20,559 nucleotides of DNA from JALSJK01 sp964530345 (lineage in GTDB: Bacteria; Pseudomonadota; Gammaproteobacteria; Methylococcales; Methylomonadaceae): positions 1 through 20,559 of the forward strand of contig CAZGYJ010000035.1 in NCBI GenBank assembly GCA_964530345.1, in the 5' to 3' direction. Under the pieces are notes generated by a model, which saw only the letters and a program-made list of their open reading frames with translations, ran no database searches and had not been told where the DNA came from. How positions within the stretch are numbered: position 1 is the first letter of the stretch; every line of letters starts with the position of its first letter. Positions 13,057 through 20,559 of the stretch are shown piece by piece. The translations under genes and the position numbers were made by a program.

Positions 13057-15081
13057 ATGAACGGAACAAACCGACTCATTATTCAGTTTTTAATATTTCT
13101 CTCAATCTATTATTGTCACCTAGCCAAGGCCAGTTCTGAGCCGGAAGAACTGATGGGATTAAGCGTTGAAGACCTTTTGAATGTAGAAGTGATTTCAACA
13201 GCGAAAAAGGCAAAATCTCTTAATGATTCTCCCGCCGCAATCTTCGTTATTACCGGAGATGATATTAAACGAATTGGTGCTACCTCCATTCCTGAAGCAT
13301 TAAGATTAGCGCCGGGTTTGGATGTAGCTCGTATCAATGCCAATAAATGGGCTGTGACTGCCAGAGGCTTTAATGGTCGGTTTGCTAACAAACTGCTGGT
13401 TATGATTGATGGACGAAGCTTGTATACGCGATCATTTGCCGGAGTCTATTGGGAAAATCAGGATGTCATGCTGGAAGATGTTGAGCGTATCGAAGTTATC
13501 AGAGGCCCAGGTGCCACATTGTGGGGTGCTAATGCGGTTAATGGTGTTATTAATATTATTACCAAACATTCAGAAGATACTCAGGGTGGTTTGTTGAGTG
13601 CAGGCGGCGGAACTGAAGAACAAGGTTTTGGCACTTTTCGATATGGCTGGAAATTTAATTCCAATACGACTGCACGTGCATATTTTCAAGGTTTTAATCG
13701 GGATGAATTTCATTCTACATCTGGAGAAAATGCGGGCGATAATTGGAACAAAATACAGGGCGGTTTTAGAATGGATTCTCAACTTTCTTTGCAGGATGCA
13801 TTAACCATTCAAGGTGATGCTTTCCAAAGTAAAATTCATCAGGCAACAACCGAGTTTCAGGTAACTCCGCCTTATAGAAGAGATTTTGATGAAACAATTG
13901 ATTCATATGGGGGTAATTTTTTGCTCCGCCATCAACATACCTTTTCTCTAACATCAGATTATACCTTCCAGTTTTTTTACGATTTTTACGAACGGGATGC
14001 CGCTTTTTTAAAAGAGAATCGGCATACCCTGGATTTTGATTTTCAACATCGTTTTGCTTTCTTGGACTGGAATGATGTGATCTGGGGACTTGGATATCGT
14101 TTAAATATTGACAATTTTGGGGCGGGTGTAGTAACAAGTGTTTCGCCTGCCAAGCGTAAAGATCAGTTATTCAGCGCTTTTGTGCAGGATGAAATAACCT
14201 TGATAGAAGATTATTTATGGTTAACTTTGGGAAGTAAATTTGAACATAATGATTACAGTGGCTTTGAAGTACAACCAACAGCCAGAATTATGTGGAAGCC
14301 ACATCAGCAACATCGTTTATGGGGAGCTGTTTCAAGAGCAGTAAGAACGCCTTCACGTTTTGAGCATGACATTAAAACATTACAATTAGTTAATCCACCC
14401 CAGACTTTGCCTGTACCACCCTATTTTTTGCCACCTGTAGCCTTGTCGCTTAATGCAAATAATGATTTTGAAGCAGAACAAGTGATCAGTTATGAAATAG
14501 GCTACCGAACCACCTTTATTGAGAATTTGTCGATTGATTTAACGGCTTTTTACAATGTCTATAGTAATTTGAGATCGGTAGAATTAGCGCCAGTTGTTTT
14601 TAAGGGTAGCTATATTGAACAACCTTATTTTCTTGCTAATAACCACAAAGTGAAAACTTATGGGTTTGAAATTGCCGCAGTCTGGCAAATGCTGGATTGG
14701 TGGCGTTGGGATGTCAACTACAGTTTATTGAAAACTGATTTCAGCAGCGATAAAGCCAAGCTTGAAATAGGTGAAAGTCCGCAACAGCGAGTTTCTTTAC
14801 GGAGTACGTTCTCTCCGAGAAATGACGTCGATTTAGATGTGTTATTTCGCTATGTTGATAAGAACACGGCATTTGATTTAAATGGCCAAGATATTATCGG
14901 TGACTATGTTTCATTAGATATTCGTTTAGCTTGGCGGCCAGTTGAAGGGATCGAGTTGTCATTGGTTGGACAGAATTTGTTGGCTGGACATCATCAGGAG
15001 TACACCCAAGAAAATTTAATTTCAGAAATTGATGTTGATCGTGGCGTCTACGGAAAAATAACCTGGCAATTCGGGCAGTAA
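13057..15081 (+). CDS. TonB-dependent outer-membrane receptor
   Basis: A 674-residue outer-membrane receptor. The signal peptide is about 1-25 (ending LAKA). The SVEDLLNVEVISTAKK segment (36-51) is the usual start of this receptor subgroup and may include the TonB box. The plug domain follows (52-172): AAIFVITGDDIKRIGATSIPEAL, RGFNGRFANKLLVMIDGRSLY, and VERIEVIRGPGATLWGANAVNGVINIIT, all standard. The rest is a 22-strand-type barrel rich in aromatic girdles, ending in a WQF strand close to the C-terminus. The substrate is not evident; it resembles catecholate/vitamin-type receptors only in the plug. A YfiR-family gene follows by 12 bases and then a hybrid kinase, an arrangement pointing to a signalling role, with ligand binding passed to the periplasm, rather than uptake alone. 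The ribosome binding site is poor: AGG sits one base from the ATG. Confidence 0.9.
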   Translation: MNGTNRLIIQFLIFLSIYYCHLAKASSEPEELMGLSVEDLLNVEVISTAKKAKSLNDSPAAIFVITGDDIKRIGATSIPEALRLAPGLDVARINANKWAVTARGFNGRFANKLLVMIDGRSLYTRSFAGVYWENQDVMLEDVERIEVIRGPGATLWGANAVNGVINIITKHSEDTQGGLLSAGGGTEEQGFGTFRYGWKFNSNTTARAYFQGFNRDEFHSTSGENAGDNWNKIQGGFRMDSQLSLQDALTIQGDAFQSKIHQATTEFQVTPPYRRDFDETIDSYGGNFLLRHQHTFSLTSDYTFQFFYDFYERDAAFLKENRHTLDFDFQHRFAFLDWNDVIWGLGYRLNIDNFGAGVVTSVSPAKRKDQLFSAFVQDEITLIEDYLWLTLGSKFEHNDYSGFEVQPTARIMWKPHQQHRLWGAVSRAVRTPSRFEHDIKTLQLVNPPQTLPVPPYFLPPVALSLNANNDFEAEQVISYEIGYRTTFIENLSIDLTAFYNVYSNLRSVELAPVVFKGSYIEQPYFLANNHKVKTYGFEIAAVWQMLDWWRWDVNYSLLKTDFSSDKAKLEIGESPQQRVSLRSTFSPRNDVDLDVLFRYVDKNTAFDLNGQDIIGDYVSLDIRLAWRPVEGIELSLVGQNLLAGHHQEYTQENLISEIDVDRGVYGKITWQFGQ

Positions 15082-15093
15082 CGAGCAGTATTA

Positions 15094-15639
15094 ATGCTGA
15101 AGTCTAATAACAAAAAAGCAGCGATTCTGTGGGCGTTACTGTGTTTTGGTTTATTAAAACCATTATATGCAAAACCGGTTGATAAACAATCCCTTTTAGC
15201 GGCGTTGACACTGAATCTTGCCCGGTTTACCACATGGCCTGATTTGGTTAATCCGGTTTTGAATGTGTGTGTCATTGGTAATAATGTTGTACAGACATCA
15301 TTTGCCAATTTGAATGTTAAAACCATCAATGGCAAGCAGGTGCGCTTTCTAAATCATTCACGTCTTAGGCCATTGGAACATTGCCAGGTGATTTATTTTG
15401 GCGACTTGAAAAAAAATCTGGTTAGGCAAGCCTTAATATCTATTACGGGTCAGGATGCTTTAACAATAGGGGAAGGGGTGGAATTTGTTAAAGCTGGGGG
15501 AATGGTTGGTTTGGAGCAACGAGGAGGAAAAATGCAATTAAATATCAATTTGTCGGCAGTGCAACAAACTGGTTTAGTGGTGAGCTCAAGGATATTAAAT
15601 TTAGCCACCATTTTTGAGTTTCCAGCGACTGTGGAATAA
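15094..15639 (+). CDS. YfiR-family (DUF4154) periplasmic regulator
   Basis: A 181-residue exported protein with a signal peptide of about 1-26 (ending LYA). The DUF4154/YfiR features are all there: LARFTTWPD (42-50), the LNVCVIG strand (56-62), LEHCQVIYFGD (94-104), a QDALTIGEGVEFVKAGGMVGLEQRGGKMQLNIN run (120-152, hallmark 'GGM..F/L' and 'INL') and LVVSSRILNLA (161-171). Cys59 and Cys97 may form a disulfide. In Pseudomonas aeruginosa, YfiR holds the CHASE8-type diguanylate cyclase YfiN inactive from the periplasm. Here the adjacent kinase has a similar periplasmic sensor, so this protein probably modulates it. It lies 12 bases after the TonB receptor gene and 12 before the kinase gene. Confidence 0.88.
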   Translation: MLKSNNKKAAILWALLCFGLLKPLYAKPVDKQSLLAALTLNLARFTTWPDLVNPVLNVCVIGNNVVQTSFANLNVKTINGKQVRFLNHSRLRPLEHCQVIYFGDLKKNLVRQALISITGQDALTIGEGVEFVKAGGMVGLEQRGGKMQLNINLSAVQQTGLVVSSRILNLATIFEFPATVE

Positions 15640-15651
15640 GGTGATGAAAAT

Positions 15652-18381
15652 ATGACCAGCTTTACTAACGCATCAATAAAAGACAAACTCCGTATACTCT
15701 TGAGTATCAGTATTCTATTGATGTTACTGATTTCTGGCGGTATTTTAATGCTGAATTCGTTTCTATCCAATCGTTCGGTGTTGAGTAATGAAGCAAATGC
15801 ATTAGCTGAAATCACAACTTTGGCAATCACTCCGGCATTGATATTTAACAACCCGGTTGATGCTCAACTCACTTTAGAAACATTACAAGCACATAAAGAT
15901 ATTGTTTATGCGGCTGTAATAAAACCCAATCAACAGCAGCCTTTTGCATATTATCAACGTGCAGGTGACTGGAAAATACCTGAAAAAGAATTAATCCAAT
16001 CCAGTTATTGTCAAGATCATCAATTTTCATTGACCTATTTGAGTGTTTGTAAGCCATTGGTTCTAGACGATGTTAACTGGGGCAAGATGGTGTTGGTCAT
16101 TAGCTTGCATGATATTTATCAACGTCTGGGTAGAGAATTAGCCATTGCAATATGTGGTTTGTTGATGGCTTCCTGGATAATTTTTCTGATTATGGAACGG
16201 TTTGCCAAAAAATTCAGTGATCCGATTCTGGAATTATTGGCCATTAGTGAAGATGTTCGTCAATCAGGAAAATATGAAAAACGCGCAACCATTCAATCGT
16301 CTGATGAAATTGGTCGGTTGGGGCAGGCATTTAATAATATGTTGGACAAAATTCAGCATTGGAATAATTCCTTGCAACATCAAAAGGAAAATCTGGAAGA
16401 ATTGGTGGAAGAACGAACCAGAGATTTGGTCGAATCAAAAAATAAGGCATTATTGTTAGCCGACCAAGCTCAAAAAGCCAGTCAGGCGAAGTCTGAGTTT
16501 TTGTCTGTCATGAGCCATGAAATTCGTACCCCATTGAATGCAATAATCGGGTATTCGGATTTGCTAAAAGAATCTCATCTGGATCAGCAACAAAACGATT
16601 ACGTCAACATAATCAACCAATCGGGCAATTCTTTGTTGAATCAGATAAATGATATTCTTGATTTCTCAAAAATTGAAGCAGGCAAAATGGAAGTGGATCT
16701 GGTTTGGTTTGATGTTTATGATTTGTTGAATACAGTATTAGCCAGTAATCGTCATGCCAGTAGCAGTAAATCCTTGTTGCTTGATCATCAAGTCGATACT
16801 GGTTTACCACATTTCTTATATGGCGATGAGCAGAAAATCCGGCAAATTTTACATAATTTGTTAAATAATTCCATTAAATTTACCGAACGTGGCACTGTTT
16901 CATTAACGGTAAAAACACAGAAAACCGGACCTGAAACCTGCGAGCTTGTCATTACGGTCAAGGATACTGGAATTGGTATTTCCAAAGAAAAACAATCGGT
17001 ATTATTTGAACCCTTTACTCAGGCAGACGCATCCAATACCCGAAAATTTGGCGGTACTGGATTGGGTCTGGCTATCGTCAAAAAAATGGTAGCCTTGTTA
17101 GGCGGCGATATTTGTTTTCAAAGTATTGAAGGTTTGGGGACTGAATTTATCTTGAAATTACCATTGACAATTGCCGCACCTGAATCACATACAGGACTGA
17201 AGGAAGCTCATTTGATCGCACTGTTTGATGACCAGCTGGAATCTGAATTTGCCTTGCAATTAAAGCAACTCGACTATAACGTCAAAGTGATTCAATCGGC
17301 TGATGCTAAATCGTTACTTCAACAACCAGATTTACTAAAAAAATATGCTCTACTGCTTTTTACCCAAGCCAGTATTGACCAAGCAATTTTTTGGCAGCAA
17401 CAGAAAACCGGCAACGATCAACAAACTATTGCCGCTTATTGCATAGAAGATAAAGCGGAGAATGATGCCTTAAAGCAACTGACCAATATGTCTTTTATTC
17501 AAATCAGTCATGACAATCTGTATCTGGTTGAACAGATTAATCGATTAATTAATGCCGATTTGTCGGATATTGTTTTTAGTGAAATAGCAGGTCAGGTCAA
17601 TGTGTTAATTGTCGAGGATAATCCGGTTAATATGTTGATGGCACAGACCATGCTCAAGCAGACCGGTTTTAAAATCCACGCAGCTTCTAATGGGCAAATT
17701 GCTCTGGATATTTACAATAATAATGACTTGGATTTAATTTTAATGGATTGCCAAATGCCTGTTATGGATGGTTTTACGGCGAGCAGGGAAATCCGCGAGT
17801 TAGAAAAACAAAGCGCTAGGCATATTCCAATTATTGCCTTGACCGCAAATGCTTTTAAGGAAGATAAACAAGCGTGTCTTGAGGCCGGTATGGATGATTT
17901 TCTAAGTAAGCCATTCAAGAAAAAGCAATTGTTGGATGTTATGCAACAATGGCTGGCAGTTGATGGTAATCAGCAAGAAATACACTGCGAGAATGAATTG
18001 CCGAATGAAGATGTTTTGGATGAAAACATGATTGGAGAGCTAATGGCTATGGATGAAGATGATTCAAAACAATTCATCAGCCAGATCAGCACTACCTTCT
18101 TTGAAAATGCCGAACAAGTTTTTCAGCAAATAGAACTGGCCTTGGCAAAAAAATCATGTGACATTATTGTTAAATGTGCACATCAATTAAAGTCCAGCAG
18201 TATGAATGTTGCAGCCAAAAGATTATCTGGTTTGTTCAAAGAACTTGAAAATGTCGCGTCCCAAAATGAATTACTGAAAGCACAAGCATTGTGGCAGACA
18301 ATTAACCGGGAATACCAATATGTTGTAAAGGCTTATGACAACCTATTAATGGATGAAGCGAGTTGCGAAGAAAATGGATAA
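15652..18381 (+). CDS. CHASE8-like hybrid histidine kinase with degenerate receiver, receiver and Hpt
   Basis: A 909-residue inner-membrane phosphorelay kinase. Span 1 is about 15-35, and the periplasmic part (36-163) resembles the CHASE8 sensor of YfiN-type proteins (NEANALAEITTLAITPALIFNN near its start). Span 2 is about 164-182, followed by HAMP (183-237, SSDEIGRLGQAFNNM), a coiled-coil linker (238-278), HisKA with phospho-acceptor His289 (SVMSHEIRTPLN), and HATPase with the NLLNNSIKF N box, DTGIGI and FGGTGLGLAIV. Residues 520-640 look like a receiver fold without acidic phospho-acceptor. A true receiver follows (649-765; D656, Asp699 in LMDCQMPVMDG, then a conserved Lys in LSKPF). The C-terminal Hpt domain has His844 (CAHQLKSSSMN). 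Expected flow is His289 to Asp699 to His844, then to the REC domain of the next protein, whose gene overlaps by 8 bases. YfiR is the likely periplasmic regulator. Confidence 0.9.
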   Translation: MTSFTNASIKDKLRILLSISILLMLLISGGILMLNSFLSNRSVLSNEANALAEITTLAITPALIFNNPVDAQLTLETLQAHKDIVYAAVIKPNQQQPFAYYQRAGDWKIPEKELIQSSYCQDHQFSLTYLSVCKPLVLDDVNWGKMVLVISLHDIYQRLGRELAIAICGLLMASWIIFLIMERFAKKFSDPILELLAISEDVRQSGKYEKRATIQSSDEIGRLGQAFNNMLDKIQHWNNSLQHQKENLEELVEERTRDLVESKNKALLLADQAQKASQAKSEFLSVMSHEIRTPLNAIIGYSDLLKESHLDQQQNDYVNIINQSGNSLLNQINDILDFSKIEAGKMEVDLVWFDVYDLLNTVLASNRHASSSKSLLLDHQVDTGLPHFLYGDEQKIRQILHNLLNNSIKFTERGTVSLTVKTQKTGPETCELVITVKDTGIGISKEKQSVLFEPFTQADASNTRKFGGTGLGLAIVKKMVALLGGDICFQSIEGLGTEFILKLPLTIAAPESHTGLKEAHLIALFDDQLESEFALQLKQLDYNVKVIQSADAKSLLQQPDLLKKYALLLFTQASIDQAIFWQQQKTGNDQQTIAAYCIEDKAENDALKQLTNMSFIQISHDNLYLVEQINRLINADLSDIVFSEIAGQVNVLIVEDNPVNMLMAQTMLKQTGFKIHAASNGQIALDIYNNNDLDLILMDCQMPVMDGFTASREIRELEKQSARHIPIIALTANAFKEDKQACLEAGMDDFLSKPFKKKQLLDVMQQWLAVDGNQQEIHCENELPNEDVLDENMIGELMAMDEDDSKQFISQISTTFFENAEQVFQQIELALAKKSCDIIVKCAHQLKSSSMNVAAKRLSGLFKELENVASQNELLKAQALWQTINREYQYVVKAYDNLLMDEASCEENG

Positions 18382-20559
18382 AAGTTATAAAATTTTGGTT
18401 ATTGATGATGATCCGACACTTTGTCTGATTGCAGAAAAAAAATTATCACAGTTTGGATATCAGGTATTTACGGCATCAACAGGGACTGAAGGCATTACCA
18501 AGGATCTTGAATGTATGCCGGATCTTGTGTTGCTTGATTACGATTTGCCCGATATGGGCGGTGTTGATGTCTGCAGGAAACTACGACAAAACACTATGTG
18601 CAACGGCAAGCCAATCGTGTTTGTTGCCGGAACAGAAGAGTATCAATCCATTGAAAATGCGTTTCAAGCCGGTGCCACTGATTTTTCTAGAAAACCAATA
18701 AACTGGACCATTCTGATCTATCGGATCAAGTTTTTATTGCGCGCCTATGAAATCAATTTGTCTTTGTTGTCCAGCGAAGAAAGGCTGACCAAAGCACAAA
18801 AAATCGCCAAAATTGCTAATTGGGACTATCACCTGGTCAACGAATCATTTAATTGGTCAAACACCGTTTACGATTTACTGGAAATCCATTCACAATCCAG
18901 AAAAAGTTTTACAGTACAAGATTTTCTCAAGCATGTGCCCGGGCAAGATACTGAAGCAGTCAGGCAGGCGATTGTCAATTGTGTCAATAATCACACTAGT
19001 TTTGAAATTGAACACGAAATATTAACCGGGGATGGGAATAAGAAAATTATTTCCCATATGGGTAATGTTATAAAAAATGATGCCAATGAAGTTGTGGATT
19101 GTATTGGCACTTTACAAGACATCACAGAACGACGGAATACCGAAGATCAGGTCAGGGCGCTGGCTTATTTTGATTCGTTAACTGGTTTAATGAATCGAGA
19201 AGCCTTCTTGATGGTTTTGGACAAGGTTTTGGTCACCAACAAACAATATCAATTACTGTCGGCGTTGTTATTTATTGATCTGGATGATTTTAAGCGGGTC
19301 AATGATTCACTGGGCCATAATGTTGGTGACTTACTGCTTTGCGAAATAACAGAAAGATTAAGAAACTGCATACGCACAGCAGAAAGGGATAAGTGCTACA
19401 AAACCGAAAATCACAGGATGATCGGTAATATTCTACCAGACCGAATTTTTAGCGCCAATTCCATTGATTTTAACCGTTTCGATATAGGTCGATTGGGCGG
19501 CGATGAATTTACGGTTTTTTTAGCAGATATCCCCAATGAAGAGGTCGCTGCCAGTGTTGCAGATCGGTTGTTAAAGGCACTTGAAAAGCCTTTCGACCTT
19601 GATGGTCATGAAGTGTATGTGACCTTCAGCATTGGTATCGCAATTTCACCAAATGATGGTGACAGTATTCAAACTTTGCTAAAAAATGCGGATACTGCAA
19701 TGTATAGCGCGAAATCAAATGGCAAAAATAACTTTCAGTACTATACCAGGGCCATGAATGAGCGATCATTGTACCGGCTTACCCTGGAATCGGATTTAAG
19801 AAATGCCATTTCCAATGACGAATTGTATCTGGTATTTCAGCCACAAATTTGTTTGCAAAGAGGTTGTTTAATTGGGGCAGAGGCGTTAATGCGTTGGCAT
19901 CATCGAAGCAAAGGGGAAATTTCGCCGGCAGAATTTATTCCACTAGCTGAAGAAACCGGTCAAATTCTGGGAATGGGTGATTGGTTGTTTGCACAAATCA
20001 GTCAGTATTTACAAACCTGGAAGCAGCAAGGGTTGATCCAGGAAAACTTCAAGCTGGCATTGAATATTAGCTCATTACAATTTCATCAATCTGATATTTT
20101 GAAAAGAGTGAGAAATTATTTTCCTGATTCCGAACTCAACAAGCATCTTGAGTTTGAATTAACCGAAACTGTCATGATGAATAATGTTGAGACCAATCTG
20201 GAAAAGCTGAATACATTGACAAAATATAATATTAGCTTGTCGATTGATGATTTTGGCACAGGCTATTCATCTTTAAGCTATTTGCATCGCTTTCCGGTTG
20301 ATACCGTGAAAATTGATCGCTCGTTTGTGTCAAATATGGAAAACGACGGTCAGGTTGATATTGTCAAAGCTATTATTGCCATGGCTCATGGTATGAACAT
20401 AAAAGTTGTCGCAGAAGGGATAGAAAATCAATGGCAATTTGATTTTTTAAAAAAAGAGGGTTGCAATATTGGGCAAGGTTATTTCCTTTATCGACCCATG
20501 AAAAAAGAACAATTTTTACAGTTATTACTTGAATCGGTCAATAAGGTTAGTGTTTGTCC
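18374..20559 (+). CDS. REC-PAS-GGDEF-EAL c-di-GMP enzyme (3' end outside window)
   Basis: This reading frame is open to the window edge, with 728 complete codons; the EAL domain appears almost complete, so only a few residues should be missing. Domains: receiver (5-125) with phospho-acceptor Asp55 (LLDYDLPDMGG) and a Lys in SRKP; PAS (about 137-255) closing with GTLQDITERR; GGDEF (about 262-445) with an intact GGDEF at 375-379 and DFKRVNDSLGHN metal/substrate loop; EAL (about 465-722) with EAL at 503-505, LNISS, ELTET, DDFGTGYSSL starting at Asp625, KIDRSF and AEGIE, all consistent with an active phosphodiesterase. No RxxD inhibitory site is seen before GGDEF, and about 30 extra residues are inserted there. 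Both cyclase and phosphodiesterase activity are possible. It overlaps the hybrid kinase gene by 8 bases and is its likely phosphorelay target. Confidence 0.9.
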   Translation, partial: MDKSYKILVIDDDPTLCLIAEKKLSQFGYQVFTASTGTEGITKDLECMPDLVLLDYDLPDMGGVDVCRKLRQNTMCNGKPIVFVAGTEEYQSIENAFQAGATDFSRKPINWTILIYRIKFLLRAYEINLSLLSSEERLTKAQKIAKIANWDYHLVNESFNWSNTVYDLLEIHSQSRKSFTVQDFLKHVPGQDTEAVRQAIVNCVNNHTSFEIEHEILTGDGNKKIISHMGNVIKNDANEVVDCIGTLQDITERRNTEDQVRALAYFDSLTGLMNREAFLMVLDKVLVTNKQYQLLSALLFIDLDDFKRVNDSLGHNVGDLLLCEITERLRNCIRTAERDKCYKTENHRMIGNILPDRIFSANSIDFNRFDIGRLGGDEFTVFLADIPNEEVAASVADRLLKALEKPFDLDGHEVYVTFSIGIAISPNDGDSIQTLLKNADTAMYSAKSNGKNNFQYYTRAMNERSLYRLTLESDLRNAISNDELYLVFQPQICLQRGCLIGAEALMRWHHRSKGEISPAEFIPLAEETGQILGMGDWLFAQISQYLQTWKQQGLIQENFKLALNISSLQFHQSDILKRVRNYFPDSELNKHLEFELTETVMMNNVETNLEKLNTLTKYNISLSIDDFGTGYSSLSYLHRFPVDTVKIDRSFVSNMENDGQVDIVKAIIAMAHGMNIKVVAEGIENQWQFDFLKKEGCNIGQGYFLYRPMKKEQFLQLLLESVNKVSVC

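Noticed and set aside
13766..14137. 123-codon leftward reading frame inside the TonB receptor
   Set aside because: Shadow of the receptor barrel; composition (many His, Asn, Pro) is typical of antisense translation.
15450..15851. 133-codon leftward reading frame across the YfiR-kinase junction
   Set aside because: It lies antisense to two well-supported genes and shows no domain or start signal.

Overview
The window reads as chromosomal DNA of an AT-rich gammaproteobacterium. A methylotroph of the Methylococcales type is my best guess. The support is a UbiF-type ubiquinone hydroxylase, HtpX, a DUF2835 protein, a mobA-fdhD pair serving formate dehydrogenase, and a PQQ-type sugar/aldehyde dehydrogenase. 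The assignment is inference, since there is no rRNA or methane-oxidation gene here. I see no tRNA, CRISPR array, insertion sequence or phage gene.

Left part (1-8129), housekeeping and accessory genes. A 420-base leader carries a REP-like double hairpin and a good sigma70-type promoter for the ubiF-like gene. A small PilZ-like protein follows, and a bidirectional terminator separates it from a leftward operon (DUF302 lipoprotein, Uma2 nuclease-like protein, Cys-rich lipoprotein). Divergent from that operon is mobA-fdhD, which overlaps. Its tail overlaps the tail of a leftward DUF2835 gene downstream of htpX. The htpX promoter has sigma70 and partly sigma32-like elements. A sorbosone-dehydrogenase-like gene translationally coupled to a Nudix ADP-ribose pyrophosphatase closes this part.

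Middle part (8207-12825), the most interesting region. Six same-strand genes encode a small GTPase fused to a C-terminal roadblock/LC7-like domain, a second roadblock-like protein with a helical tail, a Cache-HAMP membrane receptor with no output domain, a small lipoprotein, an exported rhodanese with paired cysteines, and an exported LysM protein with a duplicated DPYI-type motif. Short gaps and 4-base overlaps suggest one operon. I propose an MglA/MglB-like GTPase switch wired to an envelope sensor. I know of no described system with this composition.

Right part (13057-20559), an outer-membrane-to-c-di-GMP signalling operon: TonB-dependent receptor, YfiR-family periplasmic protein, a hybrid histidine kinase (periplasmic CHASE8-like sensor, HAMP, HisKA, HATPase, degenerate receiver, receiver, Hpt), and a REC-PAS-GGDEF-EAL protein running off the window end. 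A plausible flow is ligand at the TonB receptor, to YfiR, to the kinase sensor, to Hpt, to REC, to c-di-GMP turnover.
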